The notes under the pieces were generated by a model. The model was not told the origin of the DNA, ran no database searches, and saw only the letters and a list, made by a program, of their open reading frames with translations. Of a stretch of DNA of 64,000 nt, positions 25,939-35,092 are shown piece after piece (position 1 is the stretch's first letter; each line of letters opens with the position of its first letter). The stretch comes from Amycolatopsis sp. WAC 01376. GTDB taxonomy: Bacteria > Actinomycetota > Actinomycetes > Mycobacteriales > Pseudonocardiaceae. The stretch is taken from assembly GCF_003947415.1 (NCBI RefSeq), contig NZ_QHKL01000008.1:62001-126000 (forward strand), in the 5' to 3' direction. A program made the translations under genes and the position numbers.

Positions 25939-28286
25939 ACGCACTGCTCGACAAGCCCGGCATCATCCATCCGGGTGCCCGGCGCCTGCTCGACGAGGTG
26001 ACCGCCGCCCCGGATCTCCCGGTGCGGGTCACCGTCGTCGCCCCCGGCGGGCACGGGAAGACCCATCTGCTCGGCCTGCTCGGACGCCACTTCGACCACG
26101 CCGGGGTCGAGGCGGGTGACGTCGACGACGCCGACCAGCTCGGCGACGACGAGATCGCGAAGATCAAGACGCTGGCGGAGGAAACGACGGCACCCGTCGT
26201 CCTGGCCTTCCGGCCCGCCGCGCGGACCACCACCTTGCGCGCACTCGCCGATTCCTTCGGCAGGGCGGTGACCTTGGGCGCGTTCGGCGTCGACGACGTC
26301 CGGCGGCTCGTCGAGCACGCCGGCGGCGACCCGGCCACGGCCGCGGACGTCCACGCCAGGACCGGTGGTGTGCCGGGGCTGGTGGTGCGGGCGGTCACCG
26401 GCAGGCTCGCGGACTTCCGCGGTGAGCTGGAACAGCTCGACGACGACGTCCACCGGTTTCTGATCGCGGCCGAGGCCGGCGCGGGCCGGAATCTCGATCT
26501 CCTGGCGGCCCTGCTCAACCGCGATCGCGAAGGGCTGCCCGAAGTCTTCGACAGCGCCAGGGCGACCGGTCTCCTCGGCGAGGACGACGTGCTGCTGCCG
26601 ATCGCCGCCGAGGCCATCCGCACCTGGGGGTCGCCCGGCCGTCGGCTGACGGTGCTGCAGCGGCTGGTGGAACTCCAGCTGCGCGACGGACTTCCGGTGC
26701 TGGACCTCGCCCGATCCCTGCTGGGAACGGGAAGTTCGGGCGCGAGCGCGGCGGCGGCCTTCGAGGCGGCCGCGCGTGAAGCGATGCCCGACGACACGAA
26801 ACTCGCGGCGCGGTTCTACGAAGCCGCGTCCGAGGCCGGTGGGCGCGGCGCGGCGCTCACCGTCGGCTGGGCGCACGCCGCGGCGCTGGCCGGGGATCTC
26901 GACACCGCGCTCCGGATCATCGACGGGATGCTCGGCAGCACCTCGGACAACGATGCCCGGGCCGCGGGCGCCGAAGTGGCGGCGACCGTGCTCGCGCATC
27001 GCGGCGAACTGGCGCACAGCGCGGAGCTGTACCAATGGTCCGGCCGGGCGGGCTCGAAGGCGTTCGCCGCGATCGCGTTGCTGGGCACCGGAAAACTCGA
27101 AGCCGCCCGCGGCGTGCTGGAAACCCCCGAAGTCCCGACCCTGTTCGCCGGCGCCGCCTCACGGATGGCGCGCGCGATCACCGGTTCGGTCTCCGGCTGC
27201 GGCGCCGAAACCCTGTCGGCTCTGCTGGGCGCGGCTTCGATGCTGGAATCGGCGGGGGCGCCGGCACCGCTCCCGGACAGCCCGGCGGCCCTCGCCGCGT
27301 TGGTCGGCCTGCATTCCGGCGAACTCGCGCTGGCCGAGTCGGTGTTGAGCCGCGCGGTGAGCGGGCGGATCGGCGGCGACCTGCTCGCGAAACGGCATCG
27401 GCTGCTGCTCGGCTGGGTCGCGATGACCGCGGGCGACCTCAAAACGGCCGCCGAGTCTTTGATGCCACCGGACGGCCTCGAAGCGCGCGACGAACTCTTC
27501 GCCGCCACCCTGCAACTGGGCCTGGCGCGGCGGTCGAGCGATCTACCCGGCCTGCAACGCTCCTGGGACCGGGCGTATCAGGCTTCGATGCGTCAGCAGC
27601 CGGACCTGTATTCCTTGCTGCCGCTGGGAGAACTCGCCATCGCGGCCGCACGGGGCGGCGCGAGCGCCAAACTGGCCGGGCAACTCGAGCGAGCGCACAC
27701 CGTGCTCGACGCGCTCGACAACCCTCCACTGTGGACAGTCACCTTACGCTGGCACGAACTGCACGCCGCCATCACCGTCGAGGATCACGCGTCGGCCGCG
27801 GAACATCTGGCCGCACTCAATGATTTCGCGCCCTGCGGACGCTATCCGGCCGCACTCGCCGCCGCCGCGACCGGCTGGCTCGCGGTCTTGACCGGTACCT
27901 TCGACCCCGAAGAGATCACCGCGGCCTCCTCGGAACTGCACGAACTCGGCCTCTGCTGGGACGCTTCCCGCCTGGCGGGCCAAGCGGCGATCCGGACCTC
28001 GGACCGCAAGGCGATGGTCCAGCTGCTCGAAGCGGCCCGCCAGTTCCAAGGACGCGCTCCCGAACCCGCCACCACCACCGGGTTGAGCACGTTGAGCGAA
28101 CGCGAACTGGAGGTCGCCCGGCTGGTCGTCGACGGGCTGACGTACAAACAAGCCGGGAGCAAACTGTTCATCTCAGGCAAGACCGTGGAGCACCACATGG
28201 CCCGGATCCGGGGGAAACTCGGGGCCGGGGACCGGCGGGAACTGCTGGCCATGCTGCGGGAGTTGCTTGCGGAGGGCGAGGGCTGA
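25935..28286 (+). CDS. LuxR-family P-loop regulator, IniR-like
   Basis: The product has 783 residues. Near the N-terminus is a P-loop, VVAPGGHGKTHLLGLLG (about residues 35-50), in a STAND/AAA-like ATPase region. The middle 450 residues are helical TPR-like repeats. The C-terminus is a LuxR/GerE helix-turn-helix (LSERELEVARLVVDGLTYKQ, then LFISGKTVEHHMARIRGKLG). M. tuberculosis has a similar large LuxR-type regulator (IniR) next to iniBAC. Here it lies divergent from the IniB-like gene and is coupled to the Hsp70-like gene, so control of the locus is likely. The last 119 bases are also covered by the epimerase gene on the other strand. Confidence 0.8.
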   Translation: MNALLDKPGIIHPGARRLLDEVTAAPDLPVRVTVVAPGGHGKTHLLGLLGRHFDHAGVEAGDVDDADQLGDDEIAKIKTLAEETTAPVVLAFRPAARTTTLRALADSFGRAVTLGAFGVDDVRRLVEHAGGDPATAADVHARTGGVPGLVVRAVTGRLADFRGELEQLDDDVHRFLIAAEAGAGRNLDLLAALLNRDREGLPEVFDSARATGLLGEDDVLLPIAAEAIRTWGSPGRRLTVLQRLVELQLRDGLPVLDLARSLLGTGSSGASAAAAFEAAAREAMPDDTKLAARFYEAASEAGGRGAALTVGWAHAAALAGDLDTALRIIDGMLGSTSDNDARAAGAEVAATVLAHRGELAHSAELYQWSGRAGSKAFAAIALLGTGKLEAARGVLETPEVPTLFAGAASRMARAITGSVSGCGAETLSALLGAASMLESAGAPAPLPDSPAALAALVGLHSGELALAESVLSRAVSGRIGGDLLAKRHRLLLGWVAMTAGDLKTAAESLMPPDGLEARDELFAATLQLGLARRSSDLPGLQRSWDRAYQASMRQQPDLYSLLPLGELAIAAARGGASAKLAGQLERAHTVLDALDNPPLWTVTLRWHELHAAITVEDHASAAEHLAALNDFAPCGRYPAALAAAATGWLAVLTGTFDPEEITAASSELHELGLCWDASRLAGQAAIRTSDRKAMVQLLEAARQFQGRAPEPATTTGLSTLSERELEVARLVVDGLTYKQAGSKLFISGKTVEHHMARIRGKLGAGDRRELLAMLRELLAEGEG

Positions 28287-29328
28287 ACCGGTCGTTCCGG
28301 GGGAGCGTGGCGAGGTAGTCGTCCTCGGCGGCGTAGTTCACCATCGGGGCGAAGTACTCGTGGTCGAACCCCGGCTGCTGGGAGGTGTCCGGGCCCGCAC
28401 TGGAGACCAGCCAGTCCAGCTCGGCGGTCACGGTGGTGGCGTAGTCGCCGGCCGGCCGGTAGCCCAGTCGCCCGGCGGCGGTCATGTCCAGCCGGATACC
28501 CGGTATGCGGTCCCAGTGGTGCAGGCCGAGTCCGGCAGGGGCGTCGTCGTCGAGGAGCACTTCCTCCCACCAATGGCCGAAGTGTCTCGCGATGGTCCGC
28601 GAGATGTCGAGGGCGTCGGGTGCGTCCGGGTCGGCGCAGTTGAGGACACGCCTGCCGGGGTTGTTCGCGGCGGTTTCGATCAGAGCCGCGATGTTCCCGG
28701 CCGCGCTCGGGTGGTCGACGCCGCGGCCACCGCGGGACAGAAGAAGGACCTCGCGCCGGTCCAGTACGCGTTTGACGAACACCCATTCACCGGGTTTGGC
28801 CGCCCCCTCTCCATGGACTTTGGATGGTCGCAGAACGGTGACCGGGTGCCCGCTGTCGAGCAGAACACGTTCCGCGGCGACCTTGTTGGCGCCGTAGCCG
28901 TCGCGAGTGCGGTAGTCGAGATCCTCGCGTGGGTCCATGGTCGGCTGTGACTCGCGGATCGGACCGTCGAATTCCGGCGCCGCGGCCGAGTTCACGTGGT
29001 TGCCCGCCGCGTCGACGTACACGGCCTTGCTGGAGATCATCACCGTGGACCCCACGTCGTCCAGCAGTGGCAGCAGATCACGGGCGTGCTCGGCGGTGAA
29101 GCACAGGCAGTCGACCACCAGATCCGCCCCCGCACCGAGCGCCGCCGCGAGTCCACCGGGTTCCCCGCGGTCCGCGGCGACGAACCGGCCACCCGCGATC
29201 GCGACATCCTCGGGCATGCGCGAGGCGTCTCGGCCGACAACCGTCACCTCCCACCCGGCGGCCAGCAACCGGCGTGCGGTGGCGCGACCGATCAGCCCGG
29301 TCCCGCCGAGAACGACTGCGCGCGACAT
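28168..29328 (-). CDS. NAD-dependent epimerase/dehydratase (extended SDR)
   Basis: The product has 386 residues. It opens with the NAD(P) site VVLGGTGLIGRATARRLLAAG, followed by VVDCLCFTAEHARDLL, SSKAVYVDAAG and the catalytic-type YGANKVAAERVLL (Tyr-X3-Lys). The catalytic Tyr is in RDGYGANKVAAE. The substrate is probably a nucleotide sugar or similar small molecule, unresolved. The last 35 to 40 residues are Pro/Arg/Gly-rich and come from the region antisense to the LuxR-type gene (119-base overlap), so the family domain probably ends at about residue 345. It is divergent from the VOC gene. Confidence 0.8.
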   Translation of the reverse strand: MSRAVVLGGTGLIGRATARRLLAAGWEVTVVGRDASRMPEDVAIAGGRFVAADRGEPGGLAAALGAGADLVVDCLCFTAEHARDLLPLLDDVGSTVMISSKAVYVDAAGNHVNSAAAPEFDGPIRESQPTMDPREDLDYRTRDGYGANKVAAERVLLDSGHPVTVLRPSKVHGEGAAKPGEWVFVKRVLDRREVLLLSRGGRGVDHPSAAGNIAALIETAANNPGRRVLNCADPDAPDALDISRTIARHFGHWWEEVLLDDDAPAGLGLHHWDRIPGIRLDMTAAGRLGYRPAGDYATTVTAELDWLVSSAGPDTSQQPGFDHEYFAPMVNYAAEDDYLATLPRNDRFSPRPPQATPAAWPAVPAGPRPRVSPGSGPCGAPRSCLR

Positions 29329-29404
29329 CGATCAACGATAACGCCGTCCAGGCTCGCGGGCGGCCACGAATTTTCGTGCACCGCGGAGTTGGTAGACAGG
29401 ACGG

Positions 29405-29869
29405 GTGAATGCCTTCTACCACCTGTGCTTCGTCGTTCGAGATATCGGACAGGCGACCGAGGACCTCACACGCACTCTCGGTGTGACCTGGAGGCCAGTC
29501 CGTGCGGGAACCCTCGGGGACTGGGACTACAGCATCGTGTTCTCCACTGACGGGCCACCGTTCTTCGAGGTGATCCAAGGACCCGCGGGCAGTCCGTGGG
29601 ACGCGACCGGCGGTTCCCGCTTCGACCACATCGGCTACTGGTCCAAGGACGTCATGACGGACAAACAGCGCCTGGCGGATCGAGGCGCGCCGATCGAGTT
29701 CGACTCCTGCCCCTACGGTCGCTCCTTCACCTACCACCGGCTCGACAGCATCGGGGCCAGGATCGAACTGGTCGATCTCGCGGTCCAGCCGGGATTCCGC
29801 GACACCTGGGCCCAAGACACAGCGGTGATGCCGCCACTCGACTTCGACGACCCGGCCGTCGGACCGTGA
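29405..29869 (+). CDS. VOC family (glyoxalase-like) protein
   Basis: This 154-residue protein has one pair of beta-alpha-beta-beta-beta modules of the vicinal oxygen chelate fold: FYHLCFVVRDIGQATEDLTR (metal His), FFEVIQG (metal Glu), RFDHIGYWSKD (metal His) and RIELVDLA (metal Glu). All four expected metal ligands can therefore be placed. It starts with GTG at 29405. The closest functional type could be a glyoxalase or methylmalonyl-CoA epimerase-like enzyme, but the substrate is open. Adjacent genes give no pathway hint. Confidence 0.85.
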   Translation: MNAFYHLCFVVRDIGQATEDLTRTLGVTWRPVRAGTLGDWDYSIVFSTDGPPFFEVIQGPAGSPWDATGGSRFDHIGYWSKDVMTDKQRLADRGAPIEFDSCPYGRSFTYHRLDSIGARIELVDLAVQPGFRDTWAQDTAVMPPLDFDDPAVGP

Positions 29870-29937
29870 GGGACTGTTCCGAGATCGAGTGGACGTCAAG
29901 GCACGCACGGCGGCAAGAGCGAAGATGCGAACCCTGA

Positions 29938-30381
29938 CTACCGGCGATCCGCCGGGATCTCGTAGATGATCTCCAGCCCGTCCTCGTCGTCCCACTGTTC
30001 GCCGACCTTGACGAAGCCGTACTGCGATGCCAGCCGATAAGAGGCCGTATTGCCGGGGCTGATGGTGACCCGGACGGTGCGTACCTGCGGCTCCTGGGCG
30101 GCCCGCGCCAGCAACGACTCCAGTGCCGCCCGCGCGTAACCCCGCCGCCGGTGTGCCGGGTCGACGGCGTAGCCGATCTCCACCATCCCCGAGGTGTCGG
30201 GAGGCCCGTGGTAACCGGCCGTACCGACGGCCAGTAGATGTCGCCGGTCCCAGATGATGCCGGTGACCCAGGCGGCGCTGCCGGGGTCCGCCGCGACCTG
30301 CCTGCCGCGCCTCTGCCACAGCCCACGCCGGTCCGATCCGGTCAGGTAGGCCGTCAGCGGTACCGGGCTGGTCGCGGTCAC
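29938..30381 (-). CDS. GNAT acetyltransferase
   Basis: The 147-residue N-acetyltransferase has the acetyl-CoA pyrophosphate loop in MVEIGYAVDPAHRRRGYARAA and the fold end VTISPGNTASYRLASQYGF. The length is normal for a RimJ/RimL-like GNAT. The acceptor, an amine on a small molecule or protein, is unknown. It is a single gene. Confidence 0.85.
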   Translation of the reverse strand: MTATSPVPLTAYLTGSDRRGLWQRRGRQVAADPGSAAWVTGIIWDRRHLLAVGTAGYHGPPDTSGMVEIGYAVDPAHRRRGYARAALESLLARAAQEPQVRTVRVTISPGNTASYRLASQYGFVKVGEQWDDEDGLEIIYEIPADRR

Positions 30382-30600
30382 TCCGGCCAGATCACCGCGA
30401 GCGAGCGAGCGAGTCGAACACGGGGCCGGTCAGATGCACGATATGGACCGCCGGCTTCGGCCTGTTCGATGCCGCTGCGTGATGATCGTCCGGCACGGAG
30501 ACAAACCTGCCACGGAGCCGAGCACGGCGCACCCGATATAACACGACCGCTCATCGGCATGTCTGCGCGCTTCGCGGCACGACAGCACGACCCGGCGAAT

Positions 30601-31086
30601 TCAGCTGGTAGCTGCTCGGACCACGCGCCTGGCGATCTCCGCGTCCAGCGGGCTCATATCCTCACTCACCGGTTCCGATGGCGGCCACCATCGAAAGTCC
30701 AGCGCTTCATCGTTGACGGTCATCCGAGGCACGACCTGGAGCCGAACCCGATATACGGCCAGGAGTTCCCGACGCTCCGGCTTCGTGAGATCGAACTCTG
30801 CCATGGCGGCGAACGACAGGTCCACGCCGTGGATGCCGGTCTCCTCACCCAGCTCCCGTACCGCGGCCTCGCGCGGGCTCTCACCCGTCTCCCGCATCCC
30901 TCCCGGAAGCTCCCACTGCCTCCGCCGGCTATCGAACATCATCAGGACGGCTTCCCCGTGGACAACGACAACCAACGACGCGGGCACCGTCACCCGCTTG
31001 ACCAGACGCCCCAATTCCTCTTCCGTGACGAAACGAAACTCGATCAAGGCGTTGCCGGCACGATCACAGACCGGAAGTTCGACCAT
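30601..31086 (-). CDS. Nudix hydrolase
   Basis: The 161-residue product has the complete Nudix box GGMRETGESPREAAVRELGEETGI (GX5EX7REUXEEXGU), so it should hydrolyse a nucleoside diphosphate linked to some other group, using magnesium. The ATG at 31086 is preferred to an upstream GTG-type extension. The strand order VVVVHGEAVLMMFDSRRRQWELPGG fits MutT-like housecleaning or ADP-ribose-type enzymes. It is followed upstream by the broken inositol-phosphatase-like gene on the same strand. Confidence 0.87.
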   Translation of the reverse strand: MVELPVCDRAGNALIEFRFVTEEELGRLVKRVTVPASLVVVVHGEAVLMMFDSRRRQWELPGGMRETGESPREAAVRELGEETGIHGVDLSFAAMAEFDLTKPERRELLAVYRVRLQVVPRMTVNDEALDFRWWPPSEPVSEDMSPLDAEIARRVVRAATS

Positions 31087-31322
31087 GACGCCATTCCACC
31101 GCAATACCGACAGAACGCACACGAGACGAACCGCCCTGCGGCCCGCGCTCGAACGGGTCGTCGATCAGCGAGAACGCGTGCCCACCCTCGCTCTCGAAGA
31201 TGACGGCGTGAAATGTTCCGCCGCCGGGGTTACCCGCGCCGATCCCGGCCGACGGGCGGGCGACGTGCGCATCCGGTCCGAGTGGACGTTCACTCCTCAC
31301 GACCGGCCTGCCACGAGGCCGA

Positions 31323-32113
31323 TCAGCTCTCGATGGACGCGGGATCGGAGGCCGCGACAAGTCCTTGAGCGCCGGTGTGGACGGCTTCCCCGGCGAGGTT
31401 GGTCACCACGCAACCGGCCACCTGGCACAAAGCGATGCCACTGGTGAAATGGACACTGTCCTTCGGGTGCCCATCGGTGACGTAGGCGGCCCGCCGCCCG
31501 GCCGCGACCCAGGCGAGCGCTAGTGTCGTGGAACCACGCGGGGGCGAAAGCGGCCGGTGAACGCGTCGTCCATCAGCATCCGTGCCGCACGGAAGGACAC
31601 TGCGTTGGGAAACGGCGGGTCGAGGTTGAGATCCACGAGATCGCCGCCCGGCCCAGGCACCAAGGGCTCGTCACGGCCGTCGCGACGGACGAACGCCTCG
31701 GCCCCGCCGGTCCAGAACACCTCTCCGGAGAACGGGTCCGCCGACACCGCCGTGGTCACGTCGTCGCCGGCACGCAAGTCGATGTCGACCGCGACCAACT
31801 GGGTCCGCACCGCGTAGTTCATCGTGCCGCACAAGGGATCGACCAGCCAGGTCCGCGATCCGGCGTCCTCGTCCGCACCGTACTCCTCACCGACGACCCC
31901 GTCGTCCGGCCGCGCCTCCCGCAGAACTCCCCGGATCACGCGCTCCGCGGCGAGATCGGCCTCGGTGGCGAAATCGCCGTCGCTCTTGTCGACCCGTTCG
32001 ATCGCGCGACCGTACGATCGCCGGATCACCTCGCACGCGGCGTCCGCGGCTCGGATCGCCACCTCCGCGTCAGATTCCAAGGCGACCCGTGGCCGATTCG
32101 CACCATTCGGCAT
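31323..32113 (-). pseudogene. Inositol monophosphatase-like gene with a one-base frameshift
   Basis: The first frame (ATG at 32113 to a TAG at 31520-31522) encodes an IMPase-type start: DFATEADLAAERVIRGVLRE, VVGEEYGADEDAG, then WLVDPLCGTMNYA. The frame breaks at about 31530-31534. The -1 frame continues with TTLALAWVAAGRRAAYVTDG, ALCQVAGCVVTNLAGEAVHT and ends at a TGA at 31323. Loss of one base in a GTGGTTCCACG stretch explains it. The metal-binding motif reads DPLCGT where classical IMPases have DPIDGT, so one catalytic Asp is Cys; a subfamily like this exists. It could also be a sequencing error. The start overlaps the upstream small gene by 44 bases. Confidence 0.75.
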
Positions 32114-32522
32114 ACCGGGTCTTCTGTTCCGCAACAGTCACTATCTGGTCGAGCTCCGCATCGGCCAGCGTGTCGACGAGGTCGGCCGCCGAGGTCTTGC
32201 TGCCGGTCCGCATTGCGTAGATTCGCATACCACCACCCATATCCCTGCACATCCCGCTCGGATAAGTGTCGTGGCGGGCCCCTTGAACGGCGATCGCCCA
32301 GCCCCCGGGTTCCAGCTGACGACGCAACCGGACGAGTGACTCGAACATGTCCATGGCGGTGGCCGTATACCGGTCACGGTCGAGGAACAGTTCGATCCGA
32401 TAAAGCGGTCGTGGCCCGTCGTAGCCGTCAAGCCAGCCTCGCAGCCGCGCTTGTCGTCGCTCAACTCCTCGCGCCACCAGTACTTCTCGGTCTTCCAGCA
32501 GTCTCGGGTAGTCCTCGCTCAC
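32070..32522 (-). CDS. Hypothetical protein, 150 residues
   Basis: I do not recognise the family. The frame starts with GTG at 32522 (VSEDYPRLLEDREVLVARGV) and has typical actinomycete codon bias. It reads as an alpha/beta protein (YRIELFLDRDRYTATAMDMFESLVRLRRQL, WAIAVQGARHDTYPSGM, GGGMRIYAMRTG, LVDTLADAELDQIVTVAEQK). There is no signal peptide or membrane helix. Two Cys occur (SGMCRDMG, AEWCESA). It precedes, and overlaps by 44 bases, the broken IMPase-like gene, so the two were probably one operon. Confidence 0.6.
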   Translation of the reverse strand: MSEDYPRLLEDREVLVARGVERRQARLRGWLDGYDGPRPLYRIELFLDRDRYTATAMDMFESLVRLRRQLEPGGWAIAVQGARHDTYPSGMCRDMGGGMRIYAMRTGSKTSAADLVDTLADAELDQIVTVAEQKTRYAEWCESATGRLGI

Positions 32523-32652
32523 TCACCCATTCAAGCAGGCAAGCCGGGCTGTCGGTCACGGTCTGGGTGAACGAAACGCCCGTTCACTCTCCGCGTAAAT
32601 TCGATCACGCCTTTGCTGGTGGTCGAACATCAGTTCGAGTACGATCAACGCC

Positions 32653-33834
32653 ATGACCACAACTCTCCCTCATAACCCGAAAGCCGCTCGCTTTCTTGAC
32701 GCCGCGTTCGACGAAGAGGTTTCGCTTCGTCGGACACAGGGACGTCAGGTCCGAGCGTTAGCCGATTTCGCCGTTCGCGGTGGATCACGAAGATCTGTGA
32801 CCGAGGAGGTCGCCTTGCGCTTCTCGGTCACCCGCAACCACGCGTTCCTGCTCGTCGAGACCTCCTGCGCCCTCGTCGCTCGCCTGCCGAACACGCTGGC
32901 GGCGTTGGAGCGTGGCGATATCGACCTGTACAAGGCTTCCAAGGTCATGCAGCTGACGCGGGAAGTGTCGGACGAAGTCGCGGCACAGGTCGACGCCTGG
33001 CTGACCAACCGGCTCGCCGATCGTGATCCCGGCGCGATCCGGGGCTCGGTGAGTCACGCCGTGCAGAAATTCGATCCCGACGGCTATCGCGAACGAGCCG
33101 CCAAGAAACGCGCGTTGCGGCATATCTCGTTGGAACACAACGACGAGACGATGTCCACGCTCGCCGGCCATCTTCCCACGGAAGTCGCCAGTTCCATTTA
33201 CGCCTCAATGAGCCGGGCCGCGAGAGACCGGCGGAACAAGGACAAATCCCGGACCCTCGACCAGCATCGCGCCGACATCTTCGCCGAACGCCTGCTGGCC
33301 GAGGACGGACATGGCAAGCCGCGTGCGCACATCCATGTCTATGTCGATTTCTTGACACTCGTCGGCGCGCGCAACGCCCCCGCGACACTCGCCGGGTACG
33401 GGCCCATCCCCGATTGGCTGGTCCGCGAGATCGCCTCCGACCCCGACTCGACCTGGTCGCGGCTGATCACCGACTCCGCCACAGGCCAACTGGTCGAAGC
33501 CGGCGCCGACAAATACCGGTCACCGGCCTCCTTGGCACGGTTGATCATGGCGCGGGATCGCGAGTGCACACAACCGGGCTGTCACCGGCCTGCCGAATTC
33601 TCCGAGATCGACCACATCATCTCGTGGGCTCGCGACGGCAAGACCAACCAGTACAACTGCCACATTCACTGCAAAAGCCACAACCTGCTTCGAGAAGAAC
33701 CCGGTTGGTCGGCCGTGCCCACCGGCGACGGCGGCATGATCATCACCACGCCGAGCGGCCATACTTACGAGACGGCGCCAGAGCCGCTCCACGAGCCACG
33801 CCCAGGCCCCGAGGACGACGAACCTCAGGACTGA
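32653..33834 (+). CDS. DUF222/HNH endonuclease-domain protein (13E12-like)
   Basis: The 393-residue product has the helical DUF222 domain over about residues 20-250 (VSLRRTQGRQVRALADFAV, FLLVETSCALVARLPNTLAALERGDIDLYKA). The C-terminal HNH module is at about 295-360: RECTQPGCHRPAEFSEIDHIISWARDGKTNQYNCHIHCKSHNLL in outline, with a CxxxxC pair, the DH of the HNH motif and later Cys/His for zinc. Such genes are abundant and multi-copy in Mycobacteriales and Pseudonocardiales and are thought to be linked to mobile elements; function is not established. The ATG at 32653 is clear. Confidence 0.87.
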   Translation: MTTTLPHNPKAARFLDAAFDEEVSLRRTQGRQVRALADFAVRGGSRRSVTEEVALRFSVTRNHAFLLVETSCALVARLPNTLAALERGDIDLYKASKVMQLTREVSDEVAAQVDAWLTNRLADRDPGAIRGSVSHAVQKFDPDGYRERAAKKRALRHISLEHNDETMSTLAGHLPTEVASSIYASMSRAARDRRNKDKSRTLDQHRADIFAERLLAEDGHGKPRAHIHVYVDFLTLVGARNAPATLAGYGPIPDWLVREIASDPDSTWSRLITDSATGQLVEAGADKYRSPASLARLIMARDRECTQPGCHRPAEFSEIDHIISWARDGKTNQYNCHIHCKSHNLLREEPGWSAVPTGDGGMIITTPSGHTYETAPEPLHEPRPGPEDDEPQD

Positions 33835-33843
33835 GCAACGAAC

Positions 33844-35007
33844 TCAGGCTCGTGTCCGCAACGCCTTCAAAGCCGCCCTGACCACTCGTCGCGAAGGATC
33901 CTCGACCATCGGCCTCACCGAATCGACCGGAACAGCATCCAGAATCCGCAGTGCCCCAACGGCTTGAGCTCGCACTCTGGCCAAGGGGTGCCTCAGCAAC
34001 GGGTACAGCAGCTGTCCGTCCTCTTCCCGCCCCGACTCCGCAAGTCCCGCGATGGCCCCCAGGGAAGGGTTCGCACCGGAAACAGCGGACCGGTACCAAC
34101 CGACGGCGTCGACGCCCGTACGCCGGGCGGCATCCCGTGCGAGCGCACGGATCAGTGTGGAACGGTCGTCCAGCAGACCGGCGATTTCCTCCCAGTGACC
34201 GAGGCGCGCGAGTCCGGTCAGTGCGCTGATCCGTACCTCGCCGTGACGGCAGGCGGCCAGCTTGCGCAGGACGTCCACGCGACCGGTCCAGACGGCCTGG
34301 CGTGCGACGGCCTCACCGGCTCGTGCGCGGATGCCCTTGTCGGAATTCGTCAGAGCAAGGGGGATCAGCTCGTCGAGTTTGAGGTCGCCCCGCCGGGTCC
34401 GGACCTCGAACGCGAACCTCGGCACCGCGAGGTTCACCGAGCACATCAGCTGCTCGAGCACCGCCACCGGGACGTCGTAAGCGGCCGCGTACAGCTGTCG
34501 CACGCCGAAGCCGCCGCGGCGACGGCGCCCCAGGTGAAGCATCGTTTCGGCAGCCGGCCGCAGGTAGGTCGCCGGATCATCGTGCAGCAGCCGGATGACA
34601 CCCGCGCGGGCGACGTCGCGGACCGGAGACGCCCAGTCCGTCATGCGCAAAAGCAGGAACGGAAGTGTCTCCGGGCACGGTTTCGCCAGCAGTCTCGTGA
34701 CCGCCAGTTCCCGGACCCGACCGTCGCGGTACGAAGCCGCGATCGCGGTGGTCAGCAGTCCAGCCTTGCCGGCCTTGAGTGTCAGGGCGACGTCATCCAG
34801 AGCCCGCTCGTACCGCCAGTACTCGTCGAGAGTCGCGATGAGCGCCGGGGTCTCAGCGATCATCTCGAAGGCCGCCGCGATTTCAGCGGCAGCGCCGGAC
34901 TTGTCGACGCGCACGAGCGCATCGACGAGCACGTCCACACGGTGCCCCCGGCTCTCCAACGTTTCCTGGAGTGCCTCGGCCACGGACTTCTTTCTCCCGA
35001 AGATCAC
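33844..35007 (-). CDS. HEAT-repeat-like protein
   Basis: The 387-residue protein has no signal peptide. Repeating helical pairs with HEAT character fill it, for example GRVRELAVTRLLAKPCPETL, WASPVRDVARAGVIRLLHDD, KGIRARAGEAVARQAVWTGR, GEVRISALTGLARLGHWEEI and LARVRAQAVGALRILDAVPV. Such proteins act as scaffolds; no catalytic residues are seen. I choose the GTG at 35007 because GGGAGG lies 8 bases upstream; an ATG 6 codons earlier (35025) lacks a well-spaced site. The gene is convergent with the HNH gene (10 bases between stops). Confidence 0.68.
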   Translation of the reverse strand: MIFGRKKSVAEALQETLESRGHRVDVLVDALVRVDKSGAAAEIAAAFEMIAETPALIATLDEYWRYERALDDVALTLKAGKAGLLTTAIAASYRDGRVRELAVTRLLAKPCPETLPFLLLRMTDWASPVRDVARAGVIRLLHDDPATYLRPAAETMLHLGRRRRGGFGVRQLYAAAYDVPVAVLEQLMCSVNLAVPRFAFEVRTRRGDLKLDELIPLALTNSDKGIRARAGEAVARQAVWTGRVDVLRKLAACRHGEVRISALTGLARLGHWEEIAGLLDDRSTLIRALARDAARRTGVDAVGWYRSAVSGANPSLGAIAGLAESGREEDGQLLYPLLRHPLARVRAQAVGALRILDAVPVDSVRPMVEDPSRRVVRAALKALRTRA

Positions 35008-35092
35008 CCGGTGATCCTCCCTCATCCCCCGTCCGCCGCGCTCATCCTTTTCGCGGGTAGACGCCCGAACACAAGGCGCGTAGGAACGGAGA

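Noticed and set aside
30382..30600. Possible small gene between the GNAT and Nudix genes
   Set aside because: Only a 60-codon frame without a ribosome site; it contains a short GCGA tandem run.
31064..31360. 98-codon minus-strand frame
   Set aside because: It overlaps the Nudix start and the end of the broken IMPase gene and shows no family motif.
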